Shown here: piece by piece, positions 24,870-34,126 of the stretch
Layout: each line of letters starts with the position of its first letter
How positions within the stretch are numbered: the stretch's first letter is position 1
Assembly (NCBI RefSeq): GCF_009834125.1
Contig: NZ_CP047146.1
Location: 1,481,501-1,545,500, forward strand
Length of the DNA stretch: 64,000 nucleotides
Origin: Streptomyces sp. GS7
GTDB taxonomy: Bacteria; Actinomycetota; Actinomycetes; Streptomycetales; Streptomycetaceae
Reading direction: 5' to 3'
Program-made: the position numbers and the translations under genes
The notes under the pieces: generated by a model
The model's database searches: none
What the model was told of the DNA's origin: nothing
The model's input: only the letters and a program-made list of their open reading frames with translations

Positions 24870-26957
24870 TCAGACGGCGGCCGTCGCGTCCGGGGCGCCG
24901 CCCGCGCCCTGCCCGGCCGTTCCGGCGGCGTTCAGGCCCCGCTGCGAGCGCTGCACGGGGATGCCGGAGAGCCGGCTCTCCATCCGCACCCGGCGTTCGT
25001 CGGCCTTGGTGCACAGGTTCCGCACGGCCTTCTCGAAGCGGACCGCCGACGGCGGGTCGGACGGGCCGAGCAGGTGCTCCTTCAGCTCGGCGCGGGCCGC
25101 GGCCAGGGCGTCCCGCTCCGGATGGCGCACGGTGTCCAGGAGGCTGGCCACCCCCTCCGCGTCCGGCGTCAGGATGGTCGCCGCCCGCACCGTCGGGAAG
25201 TGCGCCCGGAAGTCGTCCTCGTCCATCCCCGAGGTGTTGGCGACCGCGTACGGCTTCTCGCTGGTCAGGTAGTCGGAGACGACGCTGGAGACATCGCTGA
25301 TCAGCACGTCCGCCCGGTTGAAGCAGGCGAAGATGCCGGGGCGGGCGGCGGTGACGACCAGGTGCTCCCACTCGGGGACGGAGTTCCAGTACGCGTCCTC
25401 CCAGGCGGCGACGGCGGCGTCCACGGCGGCGGCGCGGCCCTCCTCGGGGGTGCCCTGGAGCCGCATCCGCTCCAACTCGTCGGCGCTGGCGCGGAAGTCG
25501 GCGGTGGTCAGCCGGTCCAGCTCCGTGGTGCGGCGGGCCAGTTCGGCGGCGGCCTCGGGGCCGGGCAGCGCACCGCCGCGCCGGGCGTTGGCCTCCGCGA
25601 TCATCGCCTGGATACGGGAGTCGGCGGCGCCCGCGCGCGGGTCCACGGAGCCGGTCATCGGGTGCGGCTTGTACAGGAGCCGCACCTTGGGGTCGGCGAG
25701 CAGGGCGCGGACGATGTTCTCACCGGCCAGGATCACCGAGGTGTTGCCCGGGTTGCCGTCCCAGCCCTCCCAGGTCGGCGCGTACAGCACCGTGGTGAAC
25801 CGGCCGAGCGGGGCGCCCTCGTAGGGGCGGATCGGCGCCAGCTGGGGGCGGCCGACCTCGACGACGTCCTTGTCCTCGATGCCGATGTCGGCGAGCTGGT
25901 AGCGGTCCCGGGCCGCCGGGCCGGCCACCCACACCTCGTCGTACGCCTTCGCGTACGGGTTGCAGGAGGAGAGCTTGTCGCTCTCGCCGTGGTTGATGAA
26001 GGCGTGCTTGATGGAGGGGATCCGCAGGATCTGCGAGGTCTTGCCGGAATTCGCCGGGTGGAGCAGGACCTTGAGGGTGGAGCGCTCCAGGCGCATCAGG
26101 TGGGCGACCTTCGGGATGCAGACGATCGGGATGTCGGTGGCCTCGATCTTCTGCACCATGAAGCGCTCGCGGAGCACGATGACGGGGTTGCCGCCCAGTT
26201 CGGCGAGGGTGCCGAGCCACATGTTGGCCTGGTAGGCGGAGGTCGAGCCGCCGGAGAAGTACATGCCGACCGTCGGCCGGTAGGCCGCCAGCCAGCGGTC
26301 CAGCCAGGCCAGGGCCTGCTGTTCGTCGAGGGTCCGCTTCTTCGGCAGCAGCCAGGTGCTCAGGTAGAGGGTGCCGCCGGCGGACAGCAGCACCGCGACG
26401 GCGATGCCGAGGCCGCCCCAGTAGGCGTTGCCGGTGACCGCGGTGACCATCATGCCCGCCGTCGTCGGCACCGAGAAGCGCAGCAGCCGCCGGCCGGTCT
26501 GCCGGAAGAGCAGCCGCGGCGGGGCGTCGGTCAGCGCGAGCGCGCTCGCGTCGATGTTGCGGGTGACGAACGGCAGGGTGCGGGCCCTGCGGACCAGGAC
26601 CGCGACCGTCTGGCACACGAAGTGGGTGCCGTAGAAGAGCAGCAGCGTGATGGTGAGAGGTGCCTGCTCCTCCAGGGGGTTGATGCCGTCGATGTGCAGC
26701 AGGCCGACCAGTATCACCATGTCCCGCAGCAGTTGACGCACCGTCACGTCGAAGCGGATCCGGCCGAGTACGGAGAGCAGACCGGGCTGCTGGTGCTGGA
26801 GGACCAGGTCGAGGCCCAGGTTCACGACCGACGCGGCGATGAACAGCGGAATGACGGGCAGCAGCGCGCCGATGAGCTGGGCGATGAACGCGACCATCAT
26901 CGCGAAGAGCGCCGCGAGCTGCACGGCTCGTCTGGGGGCGATTCCGGCGGAAGGCAC
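24870..26957 (-). CDS. Membrane-anchored TagF-like glycerophosphotransferase
   Basis: A 695-residue protein. The first ~220 residues contain about five membrane helices. The soluble part is a CDP-glycerol glycerophosphotransferase-like domain, with KHAFINHGESDKLSSCNPYAKAYDEVWVAG, the KPHPMTG motif of the nucleotide site and the late DVLISDVSSVVSDYLTSEKP motif. Such enzymes polymerise poly(diol-phosphate)/teichoic acid-like wall polymers; S. coelicolor has several in this neighbourhood tied to the spore-wall complex. GTG start at 26957 with AGGAG 9 nt upstream. Exact acceptor and polymer are not readable. Confidence 0.82.
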   Translation of the reverse strand: MPSAGIAPRRAVQLAALFAMMVAFIAQLIGALLPVIPLFIAASVVNLGLDLVLQHQQPGLLSVLGRIRFDVTVRQLLRDMVILVGLLHIDGINPLEEQAPLTITLLLFYGTHFVCQTVAVLVRRARTLPFVTRNIDASALALTDAPPRLLFRQTGRRLLRFSVPTTAGMMVTAVTGNAYWGGLGIAVAVLLSAGGTLYLSTWLLPKKRTLDEQQALAWLDRWLAAYRPTVGMYFSGGSTSAYQANMWLGTLAELGGNPVIVLRERFMVQKIEATDIPIVCIPKVAHLMRLERSTLKVLLHPANSGKTSQILRIPSIKHAFINHGESDKLSSCNPYAKAYDEVWVAGPAARDRYQLADIGIEDKDVVEVGRPQLAPIRPYEGAPLGRFTTVLYAPTWEGWDGNPGNTSVILAGENIVRALLADPKVRLLYKPHPMTGSVDPRAGAADSRIQAMIAEANARRGGALPGPEAAAELARRTTELDRLTTADFRASADELERMRLQGTPEEGRAAAVDAAVAAWEDAYWNSVPEWEHLVVTAARPGIFACFNRADVLISDVSSVVSDYLTSEKPYAVANTSGMDEDDFRAHFPTVRAATILTPDAEGVASLLDTVRHPERDALAAARAELKEHLLGPSDPPSAVRFEKAVRNLCTKADERRVRMESRLSGIPVQRSQRGLNAAGTAGQGAGGAPDATAAV

Positions 26958-27313
26958 GGGAGAGGGCTCCTGGCGGCAAGAAAGGTCGGGGGGAGGCCGG
27001 GACGGTGTCCGGGTCCCGCGCTGCGACGCCGCAAGTGCGACGAAACGGGACCGATGGACACCCGACCGTATGACCTTGTTGGCCTTGGTGACAATCTGCT
27101 GTGGCTCTCTTCATCGCGAAAGCGAACCAATCGAACGCAACCTTTTGGCCTCTCGTACCGTCTTAACAAAAATTCGGTCAGAGGGGTGGGAGGCGGGCCT
27201 CCGGTGTCCGCCGGGACGTCCGCCAGGCGATATGCCGAAGCGTCCGAAGGGGCCGCTGCCGTAGATTTGCCGCTGTACGGAATTCGTACGGCAGGATCGG
27301 CGAGCACAGGGGT
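26958..27313. promoter_or_regulatory. Divergent intergenic region, TagF-like gene and proB
   Basis: 356 bp without a gene. It is visibly richer in A/T than its surroundings (AACAAAAATTCGGTCAGAG near 27167), as expected for two outward promoters. I cannot assign specific boxes with confidence. Confidence 0.4.
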
Positions 27314-28438
27314 ATGCAGGTGGCAGGGGCAAGGCAGGACGTCGCGGACGCCCGCAGGATCGTGGTGAAGGTCGGCTCCTCCTCGCTGACCACCGCCGCC
27401 GGGGGACTGGACGCCGACCGCGTCGACGCGCTGGTGGACGTGCTGGCCAAGCACCAGGACAAGGAGATCGTGCTGGTCTCCTCCGGGGCCATCGCGGCCG
27501 GCCTCGCCCCCCTGGGCCTGGAGCGGCGCCCGCGGGACCTGGCCCGGCAGCAGGCCGCCGCCAGCGTCGGCCAGGGCCTGCTGGTCGCCCGCTACACCGC
27601 CTCCTTCGCGCGCTACGGCCGCCGGGTCGGCCAGGTGCTGCTCACGTCCGACGACACCGCCCGCCGGGCCCATTACCGCAACGCGTACCGCACCCTCGAC
27701 CAGCTGCTGGCCATGGGGGCGGTGCCGATCGTCAACGAGAACGACACCGTCGCCACCGACGAGATCCGGTTCGGCGACAATGACCGGCTGGCCGCCCTGG
27801 TCGCCCATCTCGTCCGCGCCGACCTGCTGATCCTGCTGTCCGACGTGGACGGCCTCTACGACGGTGACCCGTCCACCCCGGGCACGTCCCGGATAGCGGT
27901 GGTCAGCGGTCCCAAGGACCTGGAGGGCATCTCCATCGGGAGCGTGGGCAAGGCGGGGGTCGGGACCGGCGGCATGGTCACCAAGGTCGAGGCGGCCCGG
28001 ATCGCCGCGGCGGCCGGCATCCCCGTCGTGCTGACCTCCGCCGTGCACGCCGGGGACGCGCTGGCCGGCGGCACCACCGGCACCCACTTCCTGCGCACCG
28101 GCCGCCGCTCCGCCGACCGGCTGCTGTGGCTGGCGCACGCCTCCGCGCCGCGCGGCGCACTAGTACTGGACGACGGGGCGGTGCGGGCCGTCGTCGAGCG
28201 GCGCTCCTCGCTGCTGCCGGCCGGAATCGCCTCCGTCGAGGGGGAGTTCTCCGCCGGCGACCCGGTCGAGCTGCGGGCCACCGACGGCCGTGCGGTCGCC
28301 CGCGGGGTCGTCAACTTCGACGCCCGGGAAATCCCTCGATTGATTGGCCGTTCGACCCGGGATCTGGCCCGCGAACTCGGACCGGCGTATGAGCGCGAGG
28401 TCGTGCACCGCGACGACCTGGTGCTCCTGCACCACTGA
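27314..28438 (+). CDS. proB: Glutamate 5-kinase
   Basis: A 374-residue enzyme, first step of proline synthesis (ATP + glutamate to glutamyl-5-phosphate). The amino-acid kinase domain starts RRIVVKVGSSSLT and contains NENDTVATDEIRFGDNDRLAALVA and the catalytic GTGGMVTKVEAARIA. A PUA domain occupies the last ~75 residues (FSAGDPVELRATDGRAVARGVVNF). Feedback inhibition by proline is usual for this family. ATG 27314 follows AGGGG; a GTG 6 nt later is possible. proA lies 0.84 kb downstream with one gene between. Confidence 0.96.
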   Translation: MQVAGARQDVADARRIVVKVGSSSLTTAAGGLDADRVDALVDVLAKHQDKEIVLVSSGAIAAGLAPLGLERRPRDLARQQAAASVGQGLLVARYTASFARYGRRVGQVLLTSDDTARRAHYRNAYRTLDQLLAMGAVPIVNENDTVATDEIRFGDNDRLAALVAHLVRADLLILLSDVDGLYDGDPSTPGTSRIAVVSGPKDLEGISIGSVGKAGVGTGGMVTKVEAARIAAAAGIPVVLTSAVHAGDALAGGTTGTHFLRTGRRSADRLLWLAHASAPRGALVLDDGAVRAVVERRSSLLPAGIASVEGEFSAGDPVELRATDGRAVARGVVNFDAREIPRLIGRSTRDLARELGPAYEREVVHRDDLVLLHH

Positions 28439-28649
28439 GGCGGCCCGTCCGGGACCGGCCCGCACCGGCCTTTCCAAGGGCACCTTCGGCAAAACGCCCC
28501 CGCGACGGGCCGCGGACTGGTCAACTTTGTTGCGGGGCGCCGTAGGGGAGCGGCGCCCGCAGCGCGCGAGCGCAGACGCCGAAGAACGACCGCACCAGTC
28601 GGCTCCGCACCCCCGGGGGCGGAGCGATTCGCATCACAGGAGGCCGCCG

Positions 28650-29147
28650 GTGAGACGAGGGCGCCCAGGGGCACCGCCCCGAGGGACGGCGGAGCGCACC
28701 CTGACCAGCGTCGGGACCGGCGGCGAAGCCGCCCGGCCGGCGGACGACCGGTGTGTGGAGCGGGACGGGACCGCGCAGCCGGCACCGGACAGCGAGCGCC
28801 GCGAGGCGTCCCGGCTGTGGCACATCACCCTCAGCGTCTCGGGCGCGGAGGCTCCGCTGAAGGAGGTCCGGCGGTCGCTGGAGCAACTCGCCCACGACCA
28901 TCCCTTCCTGCTGACCAGCCGCTACGCCAACGACCACGCGGAGATCCGCTACTGGGAGGAGGCCCGGGACCTGCACGACGCCGCCGCGGTCGCCCTGCGG
29001 TTGTGGGGCGAGCACCGCTCGACGGCCAAGCTGCCGCCGTGGGAGATCGTCGGCCTGGAGGTCATCGACCGGGAGACCTACCACCAGCGCGTCGCCGAGG
29101 GCTACGGCCCGCCGCCGGCGTCACCGGTCGGGGTCCATCCCTACTAG
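28650..29147 (+). CDS. Conserved hypothetical protein between proB and proA
   Basis: A 165-residue protein. The N-terminal ~55 residues are charged and likely disordered. The rest is a compact alpha/beta domain starting RLWHITLSVSGAEAPLKEV and ending at WEIVGLEVIDRETYHQRV. The pattern of a beta strand, a helix and repeated strands resembles a small ferredoxin-like fold. The start is fixed by an excellent AGGAGG (28638-28643) 6 nt before GTG 28650, although the frame is open upstream. I do not know a function; position within the proline genes suggests co-expression only. Confidence 0.75.
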   Translation: MRRGRPGAPPRGTAERTLTSVGTGGEAARPADDRCVERDGTAQPAPDSERREASRLWHITLSVSGAEAPLKEVRRSLEQLAHDHPFLLTSRYANDHAEIRYWEEARDLHDAAAVALRLWGEHRSTAKLPPWEIVGLEVIDRETYHQRVAEGYGPPPASPVGVHPY

Positions 29148-29261
29148 GGCCTGCCCGACGGGTCATGCCCGGGTCCGCGGGGTTTTCCCCAGCCCCGTTC
29201 CACCGGTGATACCGGTGTCCCGCTCTGTGGAATGCGGCGTGGCCGTGGCCCGCGGCGGCGC

Positions 29262-29267
29262 TAGGCT
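29262..29267 (+). promoter_or_regulatory. Probable -10 box of leaderless proA
   Basis: TAGGCT is 6 nt before the proA ATG and no Shine-Dalgarno is present. Confidence 0.5.
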
Positions 29268-29273
29268 GCGGCC

Positions 29274-30542
29274 ATGACCAGCAGTGCATCGCAGTCCTCG
29301 CCCGTCCTCGACACCGCCCGCCGCGCCAAGGAAGCCGCCGCCGTCCTGGCGCCGCTGCCGCGCACGGCCCGTGACGGGGCGCTGCTCGCCATCGCCGACG
29401 CGCTGGTGGCGCACACCGACGCGATCGTGGCCGCCAACGCCCAGGACGTCGAGAAGGCCAGGGCCGCCGGCACCTCAAGCTCGATCGTGGACCGGCTCAC
29501 CCTCACCGCCGAGCGGATCGCGGCCATCGCCGACGACGTCCGCAAGGTCGTGGCGCTGCCCGACCCGGTGGGTGAGGTGGTGCGCGGCTCGACCCTGCCC
29601 AACGGCCTCGACCTGCGCCAGGTCCGGGTCCCGCTCGGTGTGATCGGGATCATCTACGAGGCCCGGCCCAACGTGACGGTGGACGCCGCCGCGCTCTGCC
29701 TGAAGTCCGGCAACGCCGTACTGCTCCGCGGTTCGTCCTCCGCCTACGCCTCCAACAGCGCGCTGGTGGACGTGCTGCGCGGCGCCGTGGAGAGCGCCGG
29801 GCTGCCGGCCGACGCGGTGCAGCTGGTGCCCGGGGAGAGCCGGGACTCGGTGCGCGAGCTGATGCGCGCCCGCGGCCTGGTCGACGTGCTGATCCCGCGC
29901 GGCGGCGCCGCCCTGATCCGCACGGTCGTCGAGGAGTCCACCGTCCCGGTCATCGAGACCGGCACCGGTAACTGCCACGTGTACGTCGACGAGGCCGCCG
30001 ACCTCGACATGGCGATCGACATCCTCGTCAACTCCAAGGCGCAGCGTCCCAGCGTCTGCAACGCCGCCGAGACGGTGCTGGTGCACGCCGGGATCGCCGA
30101 GAAGTTCCTGCCGCGCGCCCTGGAGGCGCTGACCCAGGCCGGTGTCGTGGTGCACGGCGACGCGGCCTGGCAGCAGGCCGGCCCCGGCCTGGTCGCCCCG
30201 GCCACCGACGAGGACTGGGCGACGGAGTACCTCTCGTACGACATCGCGGCGGCCGTGGTGCCGGACCTGGACGCGGCGGTGGCGCACATCCGGCGCTGGA
30301 CCTCGGGCCACACCGAGGCCATCGTCACGGGCTCGCAGGCGGCCGCTCGCCGATTCACCCAGTTGGTGGATTCCACGACCGTCGCGGTCAACGCCTCGAC
30401 CCGCTTCACCGACGGCGGCCAGTTCGGCTTCGGCGCCGAGATCGGCATCTCCACCCAGAAGCTGCACGCCCGTGGCCCCATGGGTCTTCCGGAGCTGACG
30501 TCCACCAAGTACATCGTCACGGGCGACGGCCACACCCGCTGA
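29274..30542 (+). CDS. proA: Glutamate-5-semialdehyde dehydrogenase (gamma-glutamyl phosphate reductase)
   Basis: A 422-residue aldehyde-dehydrogenase-fold enzyme using NADPH to make glutamate-5-semialdehyde. Visible marks are [38 protein letters not shown] split over the cofactor fold, the catalytic Cys in [11 protein letters not shown] and the end region [22 protein letters not shown]. Length is normal. A -10 box TAGGCT 6 nt upstream suggests a leaderless transcript independent of proB. Confidence 0.97.
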   Translation: MTSSASQSSPVLDTARRAKEAAAVLAPLPRTARDGALLAIADALVAHTDAIVAANAQDVEKARAAGTSSSIVDRLTLTAERIAAIADDVRKVVALPDPVGEVVRGSTLPNGLDLRQVRVPLGVIGIIYEARPNVTVDAAALCLKSGNAVLLRGSSSAYASNSALVDVLRGAVESAGLPADAVQLVPGESRDSVRELMRARGLVDVLIPRGGAALIRTVVEESTVPVIETGTGNCHVYVDEAADLDMAIDILVNSKAQRPSVCNAAETVLVHAGIAEKFLPRALEALTQAGVVVHGDAAWQQAGPGLVAPATDEDWATEYLSYDIAAAVVPDLDAAVAHIRRWTSGHTEAIVTGSQAAARRFTQLVDSTTVAVNASTRFTDGGQFGFGAEIGISTQKLHARGPMGLPELTSTKYIVTGDGHTR

Positions 30543-30628
30543 ACCGCCCCGCGGACGGCCCCGTTCCGCGCGCTGTTCGGTCGCTCCGGTCTCTGCCCAA
30601 ACGGTCCGGCCGGGGCTACCCTGGACGG

Positions 30629-31249
30629 GTGCCGGACGACGTGGGGGGCACGCCGTTCCCGGACGGCGAGGAGCCCGACGAGCACCACCACGGGAGCCAC
30701 GGAAAAGCGGACGAGGACTTCGCTTCCGTGGTCTTTGACGAGGAATTCGTACGGGCCGCGACGATCCACGAACCCTCGGCGGTCGAGCGGATGCTGGCCG
30801 CGGCCGAGGCGCGCGCGGAGGCCGAGGCGGCGGCCCGCCCGGGGCCCGGGTTCGGGCCGGACGGCGACGACTTCGACCACCCGGCGCCCGGCGGCCACCG
30901 GGCCTACGACGACGGATATCCGTCCGACGGCCCGTACGGCCCCTACGGCGGGTCCCTGCGCCCGTACCGCGGGAGCGCTCGCTGGCACCGCCCCATGGCC
31001 TGGGTGCTCGCCGTGGTGATGGGCATCGGGCTGGTGGCGCTGGCCTTCAGCGCCGTCTACCGCGGGGTCGCCGGCCGCCCCCAGAACCCGGCGACGCCGG
31101 CCCGCACCAGCGGCGTGGACGCACCGGCCACCGGCACCCCTCCCACCGGCGGCGCGAACACCGTGCACACGCCCCGCCCCGGCCTGCCACCGCCCGCATC
31201 CGCGGTGCCGCAGCGCCCGTCGTCCTCCGCCGTGCCCCGGCCGCAATGA
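30629..31249 (+). CDS. Single-pass membrane protein with SVVFDE motif (first of a pair)
   Basis: A 206-residue protein: acidic, disordered cytoplasmic N-terminus, one membrane helix near residues 128-148 (PMAWVLAVVMGIGLVALAFSAVY) and a Pro/Thr-rich outside tail. Residues 31-51 (FASVVFDEEFVRAATIHEPS) closely match the N-terminus of the next gene product. No family function known. GTG 30629 is 6 nt after TACCCT (30617-30622), and no ribosome site exists, so it is probably leaderless. It may act in the cell envelope; this is inference from topology. Confidence 0.72.
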   Translation: MPDDVGGTPFPDGEEPDEHHHGSHGKADEDFASVVFDEEFVRAATIHEPSAVERMLAAAEARAEAEAAARPGPGFGPDGDDFDHPAPGGHRAYDDGYPSDGPYGPYGGSLRPYRGSARWHRPMAWVLAVVMGIGLVALAFSAVYRGVAGRPQNPATPARTSGVDAPATGTPPTGGANTVHTPRPGLPPPASAVPQRPSSSAVPRPQ

Positions 31250-31308
31250 CGTGAAGTTGTGGCGGCTCCCGGCGTTTACCTTCGCCTCGGCAGACCTACC
31301 CTTGTTGT

Positions 31309-32436
31309 ATGAGCGGGCCTGGTGACCCTCCCGAAGGGACGCCCGACGGCGCCCCGGGAGGCGGTGACGACGAGTACCGATCCGTTGTCTTCGACGAGTC
31401 GTTCGTGCGCGCTGCACGCCTGCAGGAATTCTCCGCCGACGAGCGGCTCGGCGAGCACCATTCACCGGCCGTACGGACCCGCCACGCATGGTTGCGGCTG
31501 GGCGGCTCCCGCCAGGCGGTCCTTTTGGTGCTGCTGATCGTGCTGGCCTTCGGCACCGCCGTCTACATGGGCATACGCCACCCGTACAAGGCCCCGGAGC
31601 CGGTCCGGGCGCAGCCGCTGCGGTCCGCGGTGGTGCCGCTGGCGCCGCCCGGGACCGTACCGGGCGCGACCCCCGCCGACCTCTTCGCGCACAGCCCGGC
31701 GGCGGACTTCCGGATCGGCGCGGCGGGCGTCAACCTCCCCGACGTCGAGCGCAGCGCGCACTTCTCGGACGGCCAGATCGTCACCGCGCTGACCATCGCC
31801 AAGGACTACATCGTCCGCTCGTCGGTGGACCCGGCCACCCTCACCGGCGAGTCCGTACGCCCGGTGCGGCTGCTGCTGGACACCGGCCAACTCGACCAGT
31901 TCGACCGGAGCATGGCGCGCCCCGACGACAACGGCCGCTATGCGGCGACCGGCTGGCTGGTCCGCTTCGATCCGAAGCAGACCGAGCTCGCCGACCGCAA
32001 CGTCCGGGTCAACGGCACGCTGACCGCGGCGGAGTTGAGCCAGGACGCGCTGGACGTCACCGCCGACTACACCTTCGTCTACGCCGTACGGCCGGTCGCC
32101 GGCGCTCCGCAGGACGCCGCCGCGGGGCAGCGGACCGGCACGCCGACGCCGGGCGCCGCCTCGCTGTTCACCGTCCGGCGCGAGATGCACTTCCGGCTCA
32201 GCCGCGACGACCTCAACGACCACCGCCTGGAAGTGCTCCAGAGCAGCCTCCAGGCAGGGCCGCTGTCCTGCTCGTCCAACCCGGCCGACGTGCTGCGTCC
32301 GCTGCTCGCGGGGCAGCACGCCGGCACCGACCGTCCCGCCGGCACCGACCCCTTCGCCACCGGCCGGCCCAACGCCTCCGTCTGCGGCGAGCTTTCGGCT
32401 ACTTCCCAGCCGAACCCGAGCCATCCGATCCGTTAG
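31309..32436 (+). CDS. Single-pass membrane protein with SVVFDE motif (second of a pair)
   Basis: A 375-residue protein. The short cytoplasmic N-terminus has YRSVVFDESFVRAARLQEFS (about 24-43), shared with the preceding gene, then one membrane helix (QAVLLVLLIVLAFGTAVYMG, residues ~68-88) and a ~285-residue extracytoplasmic domain with mixed strands and a Cys near CSSNPADVLRP. Function unknown. TACCCT (31297-31302) 6 nt before ATG suggests leaderless transcription, the same promoter form as its neighbour. Its last 38 bp overlap the 3' end of the convergent M48 protease gene. Confidence 0.75.
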   Translation: MSGPGDPPEGTPDGAPGGGDDEYRSVVFDESFVRAARLQEFSADERLGEHHSPAVRTRHAWLRLGGSRQAVLLVLLIVLAFGTAVYMGIRHPYKAPEPVRAQPLRSAVVPLAPPGTVPGATPADLFAHSPAADFRIGAAGVNLPDVERSAHFSDGQIVTALTIAKDYIVRSSVDPATLTGESVRPVRLLLDTGQLDQFDRSMARPDDNGRYAATGWLVRFDPKQTELADRNVRVNGTLTAAELSQDALDVTADYTFVYAVRPVAGAPQDAAAGQRTGTPTPGAASLFTVRREMHFRLSRDDLNDHRLEVLQSSLQAGPLSCSSNPADVLRPLLAGQHAGTDRPAGTDPFATGRPNASVCGELSATSQPNPSHPIR

Positions 32437-33484
32437 CCCCACCGGAGCCCTCGGAGCGCGAGCCGAAGACCGTGTCGCGCAGCTTGCCGCCCAGGTCGCC
32501 CGCACCGCCCGCGATGTCGCGGACCAGGCCCATCAGCGGGTCCTTGCTGTTGCGCACCGACTCGGCGTAGTGCGAGGCGGAGTCCTTGAACGAGTCGGAG
32601 ACCGACGCGTCCTTGTCCTCGTCGCGGCGCGGGTAGTGGCCGTCCATGATGCGCTGGTAGTCGCGGCTCTCCGCCCACTTCTTCAGCTCGGCCGCCCGCA
32701 CGGTGGTGAACGGGTGGCTGCGCGGGAGGAGGTTGAGGATCTTCAGCACGGAGTCCCGCAGATCGCCGCCGGCCTCGTACTCCTCGGCCTGCTTGAGGAA
32801 CGCGTCCACGTTCATCTCGTGCAGGTGGTTGCCGCCGGCCAGCTTCATCAGGCCGCGCATCGACGCCTGCAGGTCCTGGCCCACCAACAGGCCGGCGCGG
32901 TCCGCGGACAGCTCCGACTTGCGGAACCACTCGCGCAGCGCCGTCACGATCGCCATGACCGCGACATTGCCCAGCGGGATCCACGCGACCTTCATCGCCA
33001 GGTTCGTCAGGAACAGCAGGATGGTGCGGTACACCGCGTGCCCGGAGAGGGCGTGGCCCACCTCGTGGCCGATGACCGCCCGCATCTCCTCCTCGTCGAG
33101 GAGCTCGACGAGGCCGGTCGAGACCACGATGATCGGCTCGTCCAGGCCGATGCACATGGCGTTGGGCTGCGGGTCCTGGTTGACGTACATCGGCGGGACC
33201 TTCTCCAGGTCCAGGATGTGGCAGGCGTCCCGCAGCATGTCGTTGAGGTGGGCGAACTGCTGCTCGCCGACCCGGACCGAGTCCGACAGGAAGAGCAGCC
33301 GCAGGCTGCGCTCCGGCAACAAGCCGCTGAGCGTCTTGAAGACGGTGTCGAACCCGCTCAGCTTGCGCAGCGCGACCAGCGCCGAGCGGTCCGCCGGGTG
33401 CTCGTAGGACCGCGACGAGATACCGGGGAACCGCCTGCGGTCCCGGCTCGGTACGTTGGCGCTGCCGTCTGGGCTCTCCGTCAT
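32399..33484 (-). CDS. M48-family metalloprotease (HtpX-like, cytosolic-membrane)
   Basis: A 361-residue protein. The zinc motif is His140-Glu-Val-Gly-His144 (AVIGHEVGHALSGH), with the third ligand Glu further on in ELSADRAGLL. Two hydrophobic segments flank it (VYRTILLFLTNLAMKVAWIPLGNVAVMAIV). The N-terminus (SRSYEHPADRSALVALRKLSGFD) and Ser/Gly-rich C-terminus fit the actinobacterial M48 group. Likely membrane protein quality control. Substrates unknown. It overlaps tail-to-tail with the upstream gene by 38 bp, so the two messages can pair at their 3' ends. Confidence 0.9.
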   Translation of the reverse strand: MTESPDGSANVPSRDRRRFPGISSRSYEHPADRSALVALRKLSGFDTVFKTLSGLLPERSLRLLFLSDSVRVGEQQFAHLNDMLRDACHILDLEKVPPMYVNQDPQPNAMCIGLDEPIIVVSTGLVELLDEEEMRAVIGHEVGHALSGHAVYRTILLFLTNLAMKVAWIPLGNVAVMAIVTALREWFRKSELSADRAGLLVGQDLQASMRGLMKLAGGNHLHEMNVDAFLKQAEEYEAGGDLRDSVLKILNLLPRSHPFTTVRAAELKKWAESRDYQRIMDGHYPRRDEDKDASVSDSFKDSASHYAESVRNSKDPLMGLVRDIAGGAGDLGGKLRDTVFGSRSEGSGGANGSDGSGSAGK

Positions 33485-33615
33485 TGGGGCCTCCCCCTGT
33501 TCGACTGCGTGTGTTCAGCCTAGAGGACGCCACTGACAGCGGAATGGATGCTCGGGCGTACGCTGGCGAGCGCACCGAACGACCGACCAGGCCGCCACAA
33601 TAGGGAGCCACCGCC

Positions 33616-33768
33616 ATGCCGCATCCGACCCTGCTGCTCGCCGCCGCCGAGGAGACCTCCAGGGGAGGCGGCCCCGGCTGGCTCCTGCGTACCGTGATCA
33701 TCGTCGGCGTCGTGGGCGCCGCGCTGCTCGCGTGGTTCCTGCTGCGCGGCTACGGCAACCAGGACTGA
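33616..33768 (+). CDS. Small membrane protein, 50 residues
   Basis: Encoded protein of 50 residues: a short polar start (MPHPTLLLAAAEETSRGGG), one membrane helix (WLLRTVIIVGVVGAALLAWFLL) and a short RGYGNQD tail. GGGAG is 8 nt before the ATG. Codon use is typical. It is the first of two tiny membrane proteins in front of nadD; neither has a function I can name. Confidence 0.62.
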   Translation: MPHPTLLLAAAEETSRGGGPGWLLRTVIIVGVVGAALLAWFLLRGYGNQD

Positions 33769-33912
33769 GGACCGGCCACGGGCACCCCCGGGACCAGCGC
33801 CGACGCCGCCCGGGCGGCGTCGGGTGGAGTCGGCGTGAGCCCCCGGTGACGTGGCGCTTACGATGTGGCGGAAGCCTCTGTCCGAAACCCGCCCGGATTG
33901 GTCCTGCCAACG

Positions 33913-34074
33913 ATGAGTCTGCACTCCACCGCACAGTCCCTGGTCACCCTCGCCGAAGGCGGGATGAAGGGTGGCAACCACGACAGCCTCAACCCGTTCA
34001 TCACCGGCGGCGGCGCCCTTTTCATCCTGCTTCTCCTGCTCTGGATCACCACCCGTTTCAACCGCGACCACTGA
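33913..34074 (+). CDS. Small membrane protein, 53 residues
   Basis: 53 residues: an N-terminal amphipathic part ([20 protein letters not shown]), [16 protein letters not shown] and one membrane helix ([18 protein letters not shown]). The sequence pattern is one I associate with small proteins preceding nadD in streptomycetes. ATG 33913 is chosen over the in-frame upstream codon at 33865 because homologous-looking sequence begins at MSLHS. No Shine-Dalgarno is evident. Function unknown. Confidence 0.65.
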   Translation: MSLHSTAQSLVTLAEGGMKGGNHDSLNPFITGGGALFILLLLLWITTRFNRDH

Positions 34075-34126
34075 GCCCGAACACCCGGCCCCCGGCAACG
34101 CGTCTGGCCAAGTAGGGTCTGCACGC

